The notes beneath the pieces were generated by a model that did not search any database, was not told the DNA's origin, and saw only the letters and a list, made by a program, of their open reading frames with translations. From NCBI GenBank assembly GCA_012845835.1, contig JABAKD010000005.1:12957205-13021204 (forward strand): a stretch of DNA of 64,000 nt, read 5' to 3'. The DNA is from Undaria pinnatifida (lineage: Eukaryota; Sar; Phaeophyceae; Laminariales; Alariaceae). Shown here one piece after another: positions 1 to 12,000 of this stretch (its first letter is position 1; every line of letters begins with the position of its first letter). Both the position numbers and the translations under genes were made by a program.

Positions 1-997
1 TAAAATTAGCGATGTCAGAAAATAATGGTAACTATATGATGGTGGTGACAAACAGTGCATGACCACACCTCGCCTGTTGTATTTGGCAATACGTATCTCT
101 TTCTTATAATTGGCGATGTCAGAAAATAATGGTAACTACAAATATTCTATAAAATATTCTAGCTTTCGATCCATGTACAACAACAAATTATGAAGATTTA
201 ACACGTTATTTACTACACTTAAACACTGGGTTGCATACTGCATCTAACATCAAACTTTCTAGAATAGTAAACATTACCAGGCAGATGATATAAAGAATGT
301 CTCCTTGCTACAATCGTCAGGTTTGTCCCCTTTAAATTTTTATAGTTTCCGCGCACATATTGAAATGTCCCGCCCCGCGCCCCCCCCCCTCCCCTCCCCC
401 TCTCCCGATCCCTCTTGTTTAACCCCCCCCCCCCCTCCCCCGATCCCTCCCCCCACCCCCCCCTTTCCGCCTAGTTTGTTCAAACGCCCCACTCACAATC
501 GAAATCGGCCAGAGTAATAAACACCTATACGCAGTTGATATCACGTCATTATGTTGCTGACCATCCATGACGTAGTTTTCATTCTTTCCCCCCACCCCCC
601 TCAAACCCCCCCTCCAACGCCCCCTCTTTTCCAACCACCCGCACGATCGCCTAGACCTAGCACCACGCGTATAACAAGCCCCTACATATCTTTGATCTCA
701 CAGCCGGAGTGTATTTGAATATTATTTGTGACCTAAACCTCCTAAAAATCTCCCCCTTCTCGCTCTCCCTTGCTCAAGCGCCACACCTAATATCGAAATC
801 CGCCAGATTAATAAACACTTCACGCACTGGATATCACCTCATTATCTTTCTAGAGCCATCCATGCCGCTGCTTTCCCCCCCCCCCCCCCCCGCCCCGAAC
901 GCCCCCTTCTTCCCCACCACCCGCACCATCGCCTAGACCTAGCACCACACGTATAACACACCCCTCACCTAAAACCCTTCCTTTCCCCCCGCCCCCT

Positions 998-1029
<32 letters not shown>

Positions 1030-1658
1030 CCCCGGCCCCCACCCCCCACCTCCCCAAAACCCCCCCACCCCATCCCACCCCCACCCCCTCGAACACTCCG
1101 CCCTCTCTCTACTCACTGATTATACGACTTACCCCAGGATATACATGATAAACTGATGCATTCTTTCCAAAACCGTCACATTTATCCCCTCAAAATAATA
1201 TATAGTTTCCACGCACAGATTGAGCTGCCCCACACGCCCCCCCCCCCGCCCCCAACCCCCCCCCCCCCCCCCCCCCCCAATAATAAACTGGTGCCAAAAC
1301 CGTCAGATTTATCCCCTTGAAAGGATTATAACTTACATGCACAAATTTCCCCCCCCTTCCCCCCCCCCCCCCCCCCCCTAAGATAAACTGGTGCATTTTT
1401 TTTCTTTTTTCCCCAAAATCGTCAGATTTATCCCCTTAAAAGGATTCATAGCTTCCACGTACAAATTGCCCGCCCGTCCGCCCCCCCCCCCCTCCAACCC
1501 CGCTCGCTTTTGATCAAAACCAGGCCCCCACGTCCTTCAAAACTCCGCCCCCCCCTCACCGGTTATTCGACTCACAGGATTCACTTGATAAACGGATACA
1601 TTTCCCTCCACAGCTGTCAGATTTTGTCCCCCTCAGAAACGGGTTTTATAGTTTCCGC
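1..1658. repeat. C-tract-rich dispersed and tandem repeat block
   Basis: No gene is seen here. Long C runs (up to about 25 C near 995-1025) alternate with a recurring unit of roughly 100 bp that reads 'ataaactggtgca ... cgtcagatttatcccctt ... agcttcc.cgcacaaat'. Copies lie near 300-370, 1149-1230, 1278-1350, 1380-1470 and 1585-1660, and again near 5845-5930. A second recurring segment, 'cgcctagacctagcaccacgcgtataa', occurs near 647, 933 and 5530. The Pro-rich and Gly-rich reading frames across the block are translations of the C runs, not proteins. Confidence 0.75.
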
Positions 1659-2427
1659 GCACAGACTGACTAACATCACCCTGTTGACCCTGATAGCTAC
1701 ACTGTAGTTGTAAGCGGAGTCGCCGGCCTATATCCTTAATGAGGACACACAACTCGTAATGCGCGCGATCGGAGTATCACACACAGCTTGCAAAGATGAG
1801 TTTCGACGAAATCTTCGATCTCACAGCTGGAGTGTATTTTCATTTTTTATAATACATCAGTACAGCTGCAGCAGTACGTACAGCAGTACACCTGGTACGC
1901 GGGGAGCAGTTAGTTGGTTGGTTCTTGAGGACCTTGCATGAAACAGGAAACAAACGGGGGGAGTTTCATTTTTCGACGATACTCGTCCATCTCGGGGAGT
2001 GATCGAGCCGTCATCCACCACCCACCTACCACCCATCCACCGACGGACCTACCCAGTATAGCAGCACAGCAATGCAACAGTACATAGAGCAATACACCTG
2101 ACAGGCGAGCAGCAGCCGATTCGTTGGTTGCAATGCTCTCGGGCTGCGCGGGATTTGGGGTCAAGCGAGCCGTTCCCGGGAGGGCGATTTCCACGCGCCC
2201 CCCTCGCCGAGGTGGGGCACCGACGCCCGATCTTCGCCGGCACGTCGTAGTGCTGCTGTGCGGATGGGACGTGGCGGCACCGCGAGGCCGCCGGAGGCAG
2301 AGTGGAGCTCGGGAGTCGCAGTTTTTTGGGGGCGGTTTTATAACCAAGATATTTTCAAGGATCCAGAAAAACGCCACTACCACGACGTTAGCGTATTGTA
2401 CAAAAAGGATAAGGATATGTGAGAACA

Positions 2428-2430
2428 ACG

Positions 2431-2491
<61 letters not shown>

Positions 2492-2492
2492 A
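2428..2492 (+). repeat. (CAA)n microsatellite
   Basis: About 20 uninterrupted CAA units preceded by 'ggataaggatatgtgagaac'. The same lead-in plus a shorter (CAA)n tract recurs at about 3303-3372. The two copies are a direct duplication, with the element at 2509-3302 inserted in the second one. Confidence 0.9.
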
Positions 2493-2508
2493 AACTACCA
2501 TGACGTTA

Positions 2509-3302
2509 GGGCCCGAATTAACGAGGAACTTTTCGATTTTTTTTTTATAGAATTTAATTTAATTTGCATCTGATTGGTCAAGAAATGAATCACCAAGCAG
2601 GCATTCTCAGAATTATTGCGAAAAATCAAATTCAACAAAGAAGTAAAAAAAGACTTTCTCGGTCGAATTTAGTCGAAAATCGAAATTGAATTTAGGGAGT
2701 TTGTCCACCTAGACATGGCTTGTTCTGCGTAACCGAAGCCGGCCACGCGAATTGGTGCCATGTCGTCGGCTGATTGAGAGGCGAGAAGCCAACATTGCGA
2801 GAGGTAGGACCACCGGAGCAGCCGCAGCGCGGCCTCCGAAGGTCCTTAGCACAGCGTAGACCGCTTGCGACGCTTCGAAAACAACCGAGACCGCCGCAAA
2901 CCCAGTTTTTCGTCGCCCTGCACCTCGAAAGTTACACGACCAACTACTACATGATGAACTCGCTCAGAAGTTCGACCGCTATATCCCCGTCGCTGCTGCC
3001 CGTGTCGGGCGGCGGGGTGGCGCCAGCCCATCCAAGAGACACCTAGAGCCATAGCCTCCAAGCCGCTGCCGGCCAAAAGAATCTGCGGCTAGCCGCGGCG
3101 CTCCGGGGAGGACGCGAGCCATCGCTCGCCTCTGTCGTTGCCCACCGTTGACCCTTTTGCGTTTTTTTATTTTTTTTATTTCCTAGAACGCACTGCGCCG
3201 TTCCTTGATAAAAACCAAAGTTGATGTTTTCGTGTATTTTTCATGAAATAAAAAAAAAAAAAACGAAATTCGATTCGGCAAGTTCCTCGTTAATTCGGGC
3301 CC
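2509..3302. mobile_element. Harbinger-like non-autonomous element, TTA target duplication
   Basis: The element has perfect 23-bp terminal inverted repeats that begin GGGCCCGAATTAACGAGGAA, at 2509-2531 and 3280-3302. It is flanked by the trinucleotide TTA on both sides (2506-2508 and 3303-3305). A 3-bp TTA/TWA duplication and a GGGCC-type terminus are hallmarks of the PIF/Harbinger superfamily. The 794-bp interior has no transposase that I recognise. The insertion sits in the second copy of a duplicated sequence, and the first copy (2370-2400, 'cgacgttagcgtattg') shows the empty site directly. Confidence 0.8.
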
Positions 3303-3672
3303 TTAGCGTATTGTACAATAAGGATAAGGATATGTGAGAACAACGACAACAACAACAACAACAACAACAACATACATATGGTCCGTGGTCTTGTTCCATC
3401 TTGCCTTATTATTAAAATAAAAAACACTCCAAAATTAACTCGCATAATCATGTCCGTGGTCACAGGACAGGCTCCAGTGAGTCACTCTATTATTACACTC
3501 CAGCTGTGAGATCGAATATTTTGTCGAAACTCATCTTTGCAAGCTGTGTGTGATACTCCGATCGCGCGTATTACGGGTTGTGTGTCCTCATTAAGGATAT
3601 AGGTCGGCGACTCCCCTTGCAACTACAGTGTAGCTATCGGGGGTCAACAGGGTGATGTTAGGCAGTCTGTGC

Positions 3673-5460
3673 TATGCTTTATATGACGGCGATGACGATA
3701 ACAAAACCTGTTCAAACCGTCACCATATTGGTCATAAATATAAGGATGTTTTTGTCATCAATATAAATATATACACGGTAATTAAGTTTATATCCAGCGT
3801 GGTAGTCTTGATATATCAGGAACCTCTCGCGAGCGAGTTTCTTTGAGGGTAGTGAGCGGCCTTGGCCCTTGCAGTGCAAGTCCACAGTGATGCATATACG
3901 GCAAGCCATGCATGCATGGGCGAGGGTTTTCTAGTCTACCATCAGCACTGCCATTGTTGGTGCTGGTGCTGCACAAGTTGAGCTGATGCTGCTGCTACAC
4001 CACGGTGAACTTATACATAAGTATCGTTTATTGATTAATATTAATATAAAAGGATTCTTATAACTCCGTCCAAGAAGAGGACAACATGTTTCAGTGCATT
4101 ACTAAAATCAAATTAATAATTGCCTGTTTGAGTGCACAGAAGCACACACACCAGGTGTCTCGAATACCAGTGCAGTCCAACGTCTGCTGTGCATGGCGAC
4201 CACTACTGCATCTTCTAGGAGCTAGCTTGGGAACGATCATCGCACTGTACCTTAAGGTAGTAGGCTTCTCCTGCTTGAGTGCTGCAAGGGAGCGAGCGAG
4301 CGAGTGTCGGGCAGCCCTGAAAGTAGACGGCCTTGTTGTTGCTGTCAAGCCAAAGGAGGTTTGCTCGAAGGCTCGAAAAAATGCGGCGGGATCAGACTTT
4401 GACCCGGTGGTCCGCGGTCCCCGGCCCGCCGCGGCGAAAATAAATATGGAACGTTTTTCTCCACTACTTGCACTGAGTATGTAAATTCCGCGTTGTCAAT
4501 TTCAAATTTTCATGTATTGAACGAACGCGGCGACGAAACACTACATGCATGTACCATGTACCCCCGTCACCATGGTACGTGTACGAGTAAACGGCCGTCC
4601 CTGCCTTTCAGAAGAGGAGTGCATGCGAGGTTCAGCCGTGTTCTGATGTCTTATCTGCACCATTATTGGTGCTTGCTGCTGCCTGTGCCGCCTGTCTGCA
4701 TGTGACTGTACACTCACTGCACACAGGACACAGACTATAATACTTATTCCCTCTCCGCTCAATCTGTAGGTAGATCTCGATCGTCGATCAAGAGATAAAC
4801 GTTGGCGCGTAAAGGTTGATCCGCGAGAGCGCAGGCCTTGCAAGGCCGACATGGCCGCCCTTCCAAAGAAGCGGAGAGTTCACCTGCTCGAAGCTGTTCA
4901 AGTGACATACTGTAGCTGGGCTGCTCTTCTGAAAGCACTGCTCACTACTACTAAAACTGTATTATTAATAGTAGATCTCGGCGGCATCACTGTGGCATAG
5001 TCTACACACACAAACACAATACCAGGTACATGCAAACACATAGACTAGATAGGCACAAACACAATATTTGCAAACGCATGCAAAACGGCCGCCGTTACGT
5101 GTTGCTATATCCTACCGGGCGGCTGTACGCCACAGCAGCTGCTTACGACTTTTACGGCATGGGAATGCACACGTCATGACGATGCTGGCCAGAACACCAG
5201 GGACTTGTAACACACCTGGTACACTGACTGTCAGACTGCTCTATACCACTTCCGGTTCCCCCCCCCCCCGCACCACCACCACCACACACACGCCTCCCCC
5301 GCCACCCCACCAACCCCCCCCCCACACGCACACAAAAACACACTCCCCTTTCCCCCGCCGCCCCACGTAAAATCAAAACATGCCAGAGTAATAGACACTA
5401 CCCGACAGGTGATATCACCTCTCTTTACCTTTCGAGCCATCCATGCGGTAGCTGCAATTA
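3673..5460. other. No recognised gene
   Basis: Unique-looking sequence without motifs I can name. A plus-strand reading frame at 4086-4484 (132 codons) has no recognisable family. A small frame at 4851-4997 begins with a good Kozak context and MAALPKKRRVHLLEAVQ, which includes a basic nuclear-signal-like stretch, but it stands alone. C-rich tracts resume at about 5250. Confidence 0.4.
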
Positions 5461-6130
5461 ATTTATCATATGGTCTTCAAGTTCAAATTCACTTCCCGCT
5501 CGCCCCCTCCTTCGCCGCCACCGCCACCTTCGCCTAGACCTAGCACCACGTGTACTATAAGCTCCTACAAAATTATGCGACCTAAAGCTGTTGGAAATCC
5601 CCCCGCCCCTTTCCCGAACACCTCAACGCGCTTCGCGCTTGGTGCAAGTAATGTTTGCCTGGTTGATGAAACCCCGACGCACTCCGCCCCGGCATAGTAG
5701 GGATGCAAGGGTCCATGGTGATACGACTACGGCCATGCACAAACTGAGCACCCCCCCCCCCGTTACTCCACCCCCCCCCCCGCCCCCCCTTGAAAACTCC
5801 GCCCTCCCCTCACCGGTTATACGACTCACAGGATAGTCTATATATATATGATAAATTGATGCGTTCCTTTCACAGCAGTCAGATTTTGTCTCCCTCAAAA
5901 ACGGGTTTTATAGTTTCCGCGCACAAATCGATGAACATCACCCTGTTGGCCCTGGTACGAGCTTTAGTGTAGTTTAAGGGGAGTCGTCGACCTATAGCCT
6001 TGATGAGGACACACGCACCCAGTAGTAATACGCGCGATCGGAGTATCACACACAGCTTGCAAAGATGAGTTGCGACGAAATCTTAATCCTTCGATCTCAC
6101 AACTGGAGTGTATTATTATTTTTTACAATA
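5461..6130 (+). repeat. Copies of the C-tract unit and the 1659-1835 arm
   Basis: Bases 5845-6112 repeat 1585-1850 in the same orientation: a gtcagattttgtc...gggttttatagtttccgcgcaca segment followed by the arm with 'agtatcacacacagcttgcaaagatgag'. Bases 5622-5740 are one copy of another dispersed family ('cgcttggtgca...cccgacgcactccg...tagtagggatgcaaggg') found again near 9262, 30300, 30600 and, inverted, 39370-39500. Confidence 0.7.
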
Positions 6131-7400
6131 TATCTGGTGGGAAAATGTCCCCCCATAGCGGCGAACAACGTAAGAAGAACGCAACGCAACACGCAACAAC
6201 GCAAACAGCGGGGTTGGTTGCTGTTACCAGAATAAAACTAGGTAATACCAAGCGTACGTAAGACGTGGTTACCGCCCATGTATAGCCGGAGCTCTACAAA
6301 CTATAGTTGACCAAAGCACATACAAAAACTTTCCCTCGCTCGGGTTTCCACTACCAGCGCCGACACTGACGACTCGGGACACAGCACTTCACACCTCGGG
6401 CAGATCACGATGATCTACAACTGTAGACCATCTACACATGCATGCAAAGTACTAATAGTGGTGAATCCTGTATCAACTATCTCACGTTATGGCATGAGAT
6501 GTTGTGCGCGGGGTCATCTATCTGTACAATATATAGAGATCGCGGATCGAATCCTGGAAATTGTTGACATTAATACTCACTCATAGATCGTGCAGATAGA
6601 TCGCTCGGCTCCCACACGGTAACATGATGAACTATATATAGACCGTACAGATATTCGCTTAAATAACTAAATAATAAAATGAAATAACCAGATACTGAGT
6701 AAGGTATTGGGGATCGGTGATCTATACAATAACTACCGGACGTTTGCAACGTTACGCACGAGGAGATGGATGCCAGTAAACTTAGCAAGAGTCCCATGTA
6801 TGCAGTTTTTGTTCCAGCAATTAGATCAGACAGACACACTCACTCCGACTTCACGCCACAGGGAGCCGACAACAATACCCGGACCGGTACAGTCGCTGTC
6901 TCGCGGTAGCGCGGTACAGTTTAAGACGGGAACCCAGCACATTAATCGAGTAGTAGCGCTGTGTAAATAACGTCACATTCTCGTTCTCCTACAGAGTACC
7001 TCGCCGATAACACTATTTCGGGATGGGATCTCGGGTCCCGCTTGGCGAATAATAGTGCGTGTGTTATTATCATTGTCCTCCGGCAAAACACAGCATGTAG
7101 CACTATAATGAGATACAACACTATGTTTTTACTGGTACACGTCATACTGCCCAGATTCGAGGCCAAACATGCATGCGCCGATTACGGCCAAGGGTAGCCT
7201 CCAAGCCCCCGCGTATAATAATTCTTGCTTGCGTGACACAGGTTGAAATCGGGGGTCGGATTATTATCCATGTTTTTCAGGTCGGGCGTGGTCGGTCTAA
7301 ACGGTCCAACAAAAAAAAACACCGTTCAACCATAAAACATTATTGGCGAACTCTGACCAGGAGGGGGGCTCGTATACTATTGTGTTGATCACCATGATGG
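6131..7400. other. No recognised gene
   Basis: Several short frames exist on both strands, but none has domain motifs, splice context or biased codon use that I can support. No repeats of note are seen either. Confidence 0.4.
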
Positions 7401-7402
7401 CA

Positions 7403-7433
7403 CTAACCCTAACCCTAACCCTAGCCCTAACCC
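7403..7433 (-). repeat. Interstitial telomere-type tract (TTAGGG)n
   Basis: About five CCCTAA units with one CCC(T)AG variant. Read on the minus strand this is TTAGGG, the telomere repeat of many stramenopiles. It is flanked by ordinary sequence, so it is interstitial rather than a chromosome end. A shorter match ('cagggttagggttagtg') sits at about 42215-42231 inside an exon. Confidence 0.85.
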
Positions 7434-7636
7434 ATATGATACGAAATATCGGTGGGACTGCCCCCTAGTGACGTCACTGGGGTGAAATGGTTGAAAAAAC
7501 ACAATAATGTGCATCACCGCGAGGAGGGGGTCCAGGAGGTATCACGACCAAGTTTGTTCTTTTATCTATCCATACAATGGCTGCATACAACCAGAACAAC
7601 CCCACCCGCTCGCGGACCAGAACTCATCTGGGGGGG

Positions 7637-7825
7637 GCTGCGGAAATATCTCCGACACGAAACGCGGCAAAATAATTAGAGGCCGACTACACGTCACCGA
7701 GCCCTATTCAAAGCTTGATGGTAAATCTTCTGCGGAAATATCTCCGAAACGAAACGTCGGCGAAATAAATTGAGGCCGACTCTACGTCACCGAGCCCTAT
7801 TTGAAGCTTGATAGTTAATCTTTGA
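7637..7825 (+). repeat. 92-bp tandem duplication
   Basis: The sequence 'ctgcggaaatatctccga...gaggccgact.cacgtcaccgagccctatt..aagcttgat' occurs twice head to tail with a period of about 92 bp and about 90% identity. No gene is visible in it. Confidence 0.75.
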
Positions 7826-8927
7826 GTGGGTTTTGGCCATGCCGCCTAACGTCAACCACCCGACCAGAACTCTTACCCCTATCCTTATGCTACGGGGTGC
7901 CCTGTGCTTGGATGCTGTGACTTGTGAAGGATCTAGGTTGAGTCGGCCGGCTTGGATGCTGTGCTTGGAAAGACATTCGGCCCGTGTCGGGAAGCTGTGG
8001 CTTGGAACGACTCTAGGTTGATTGAGCCGCATAAGATTCCCCCTCAGCCAACCAGAGTGCGGCGTAAATAGCTGCGAACCGTAGAGGGGTTTACTATCTG
8101 CCGTCAAATACTACCCACGTCACCGCTGCCGGCGAGTTTGTGCGCTGCCATTCGTTAGTGCAGTGCCTTGCCATGACAATAACCGCACTACAGTGGGAGC
8201 CCGCAATATGGCAGCATAGTGTTAATAGTAAGATACTCTGTAGCTCTGTGGGGTGGGGTTGGCGTGGCAAGCGATTGTCACCGCATTAAACTGGACCTCC
8301 GCACTAAAGGGTACCGCACTGTCGCGGGATCACGACTGCATACAATAAACACTTCGCAGATCGACGCCGCCGCCCTGCTTGCTGCCTAAAGGAGAGAAGG
8401 GCGATCGCTCATAATAAGCGTGTTGAGCACGCGCGACAGCACCAGCAACAAAGAAAACAAATGGAAAAAAACGCCGGTGCATACACGTCAAGGGGTGGGG
8501 GGGGGGGAGACCATACTATACCCCCTGCGCACCCCAAGCCAATTTGTCGACCCACGGCTGAATATCATACTTGTATTAAAAAATAATTAGATGAGTGTGG
8601 ATGCAGGTCTTATCCCCTACATGGTACCGCCTCATCGCTATAGCCCTGTCATCGCAGCTGACCCTCAGCAGTGAGCGTGGTTACGCCACACAAGCTACCT
8701 CTGTGTGTTCCCCGCATTAAAACCTGACCAAAGGCGTGTACTGGTTGCGGGATTATTGTACTGCTCCACAACTGGCGTCGTCAGCTGCACAATGAATATC
8801 TATTCTATCACCTTCAAGGAGGAAAGACAACACCAGAAAAAACCCGCTGGTGATACCTATGTTTGGGGCAGCAGCCAGTGGCCATCTACAACAAGTACTG
8901 TACGGGTGCCCCCCCCCTCGCCTAGGC
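7826..8927. other. No recognised gene
   Basis: Contains short internal repeats ('cttggatgctgtg' near 7905 and 7951) and a G run near 8495-8508. No coding or RNA feature is supported. The terminal exon of the Rieske-like gene starts at its right edge. Confidence 0.4.
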
Positions 8928-9067
8928 TCAGTCGACGCGGACCACGATAGCCCCCGTTGATAACTCTTGCGCCTGGTAGGGCGTGATGCTCTCTACATTG
9001 CTTTGGGACACTATCTTGGACACGAACGTCTGTGCCAGACCCTTCGGCTGCTCTCCAGCGATTGCAC
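8928..9067 (-). CDS. Rieske-like gene, terminal exon
   Basis: 140 nt: two bases completing a Gly codon, 45 codons and TGA. It is preceded by a pyrimidine-rich stretch and CCGCCGCAG. The peptide begins AIAGEQPKGLAQTFV and ends STGAIVVRVD. Its incoming phase (2 nt needed) matches exactly the single G left by the preceding exon, restoring the Gly of the FDMRTG box. The sense and composition resemble the C-terminal region of PSB33-like proteins. Confidence 0.7.
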
Positions 9068-12000
9068 CTGCGGCGGTCCGTTGAACAACGGCAGAGGATG
9101 AAAAACCGAAGACAAATAACACGGAACGGACTCCGAGAGGCAACAACCCCCGAGTTCACTTCGGAGTTACCGGTACAGCAGTAGTTCTAGCAGTCGCGAA
9201 AAAAGCGCCTCCCCGCCTCACACGTGGTTCTTATAAGGACGCAGCTCACCCTTCAAGCGACTCGCTGAATACCCCACCGCGCTTCGCGATTGGTGCACGA
9301 TATGTCTGCCTAATCAGTGAAAACCCGACGTGCTCCGTCCCGGCATTGTAGCGATGCGAGGATCTATGGTCTTAAGACTACGGCTAAGCACGAAATAAGT
9401 ACACCCTTCCCCCCCGTTAGACGACAAACGAGGATACAAAACAATAACGTAATACGCGACTCCAAGTGACGATAACTCAAGTGGCCTTTGAGTTAAAGCG
9501 TGAGAAGTTTGACGCAATAGTGGTCAAAACCAAAAGCCGCATTTCCCGCTGTGCCTAACACAGGCAGGCACATAACAATCCACGTTATCACACGGTCAGC
9601 GGTGGAAACGGAGGAGACCTTTTGGCAACAATTCGAACGGATCAGATCAGATCCCCATTTCAGGATCTAGATACTTCGGGTGAGCTACATTTCTGATGTA
9701 TATGACCTGCAAGATGGAGAACAAGTTTGCCGGATGGGGTCTGGACAACACAGCTCTTGCCGGGGGGATACGATTTTCGCAAAACGACTCACCATGTACG
9801 GCAAATACAATATCTAGGTGGTCTAGAGAGTGATCCGTTAGATGTGTGGGCATATGCTGCTAGGCCCAACACAGCAAGGCAACAGCAGCTCAGCTTCTTA
9901 CAGAGTTAGTGGCGTGGGAAAAAAAAGACAAGTTTCCGTTGCGGCCAACAGAGCGACCTAAAGTGTGCAGACGGGTAACCACTACATCGACAATGCTCTT
10001 GCGGTGGGTCCACATGCCCCATGAACCGCGGCGCCACAGCGAAGTTTTCCGCGGAGGCAGTTGCGTACAGCAGTGAGACGCCGGGTGAATGCGAAAACCG
10101 AACACTCCGTAGTGTACGGGACGCGCAAACTTCATTTATCATACGATTAGCGACAATTATTAGCCACAAGGAGGTATCAGATGTGTGTTGCGCCATGTTC
10201 CCGTACCGGGAAATACGCATAATAAGCATTACATACTGCCGTATCGGCAACAAACATTGGAAGAAGGCACTCCCGGTATACCGTCTCAGGGCTAATGCCT
10301 ACCAAAGAAACTCCAAAATATGCGATTGTGCCAACGAGAGTAAGGAATGCGGTATAGGAGAAGAGGGTTTCTACCTTAGCCTGCGTGACTTCGTTCAGTT
10401 CGCACGTTCAGCTCACACGTGAACCCCTTTGGAGTCCATATCATATCGCGTCCATCTTCCGCAAAAATAAGTTATTACCTACCGTCCCCTCAAAGAGTGC
10501 AAAAATCGTTCAACTAATTAATTACGTTACACCCCCCCCCCCCCCCCCCCAAATGAAACTACCGACCAAAAAAGCAGCAAATGCAAAACAATCAAGCGTC
10601 TTCTAAGGGGAATCGCCGATCGATATCCTTCATGAGGAAATGCATACCCCGTAACACGCGCGCTTGGAGTATCACACAACAGCTTGCAAAGACGACTTTC
10701 GACGAAGTCCTCGATCTCACAGCTGGAGTGTAACCGTAATTTTTAATAGCAATGATTACGTGTCTTGGATAAGAGCGTACGTCAGCACGAGTACAACCAT
10801 GTTGCGCGCGTGGCTGCCCCTTGCGCAGCAGCTCGGATACAACCCCGACCCCGAAAGTCGCGCGAGTACAGAAACATGGTACGGCAGAACTACACGCTCA
10901 AAATCCGACCGTAGAACAATGAACCTGCTATTGCCGCGGCAATACCCTTCGTTCGTTCGCATGCTTATCATCAGGCGAATTACTCGTATGAGGCGCAGAC
11001 TCGAAGGAATTGCATGTCGTCTCGTTCGATGTCCGTCGCTAGTGATAATGAGGACGATATTCTCAGGATAAGCCAATTGCCTCAAATTTAGCCAGTGGTT
11101 ACAAAAAACGATAAAAGCGCAAAAAAAAAAATAATGTTCTGATTTCGAAAATTTCCGATGTATGCTGTTGCCCGTGCACCCATTTTTTGTCGTGTTGGTT
11201 GTGTATATCCGCCGGAGACCTGGTAGTGCTTTCACTGCGGGCGATCGGTGGCAAAATCTTGAGTTAGTTGATCGACTTCACGTGACGGCTGTCGATACGC
11301 TTTAAATAAAAACAACTAAAACTCTAATAATAGTCGACGTGCTCCAGGGCGAATCCTTCACCTGTTCTCATGTCGAATATTGCCCCGCACAGGGGGCAGC
11401 CGATCCCGACGTCTGCCTCGGGGTCATCCTCAACCCCCTCTTTCACGTCCTCCGCCTTCCCTTCGCCCAGCAGCACCTTAACCCTGCCGTTAATCTGGCC
11501 AAAAACAGACAGAAACGGACAAAACAGAAAAATATATATACATTAAAAACGCCGCCCAAAATATACGAAAACACGAGAACAGCCGTCAAAAAACACAAAA
11601 GACATGAGAACAGCCGCCAATGAAATATATACGAGAACAGCTGCCCAAAGAACACAAAGGTGTGAAAAAGATAACTTGTAGGTCGCCGAACGCTCGTCAC
11701 GAGCCCCACAAGTGCAGCCCTGAAACCTACACCGTGGAATGATGCTACCGGCTGGAAAATGTTTCACCCCCAGCGACATTCAATGCACAGCGGGAAGCCA
11801 TAACCCATGGACCCTAAGCCTAAGCCCTCCTCATAGAAAGCCTGCTACCACGAAACCCCACTGGCAGCAAACCATGCTGGCAGAAAAGCCTGCTGATAAC
11901 GAACCCTGTTGATACTAGAGCCTGCTGACAGCAAACCCTGCTGATAGGAAAAAAGTCTGATGATAGCAAACCCTGCCGATGTAAGGAAAGCCTGCTCACA

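Larger units (their letters stand above)
1659..3672. repeat. Block bounded by ~177-bp inverted repeats
   Basis: Bases 1659-1835 and 3495-3672 are near-identical reverse complements, beginning GCACAGACTG and running to the ACACTCCAGCTGTGAGATCGA boundary. The block could be a non-autonomous element with long terminal inverted repeats. Single copies of the same arm occur at about 5925-6112 and 10608-10733, with fragments near 13745-13800, 26920-26990, 33388-33455 and 55625-55720, so two oppositely inserted copies of a dispersed repeat are equally possible. Between the arms lie a duplicated (CAA)n-containing unit, the nested element at 2509-3302, and a minus-oriented copy of the (CAA)n-tailed repeat near 3405-3480. 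Confidence 0.6.

Noticed and set aside
850-1396. Gly-rich proteins on the minus strand
   Set aside because: Translations of C runs in the dispersed repeat block.
4851-4997. Small gene starting MAALPKKRRVHLLEAVQ
   Set aside because: Good start context and a basic stretch only; no splice partner or homology.
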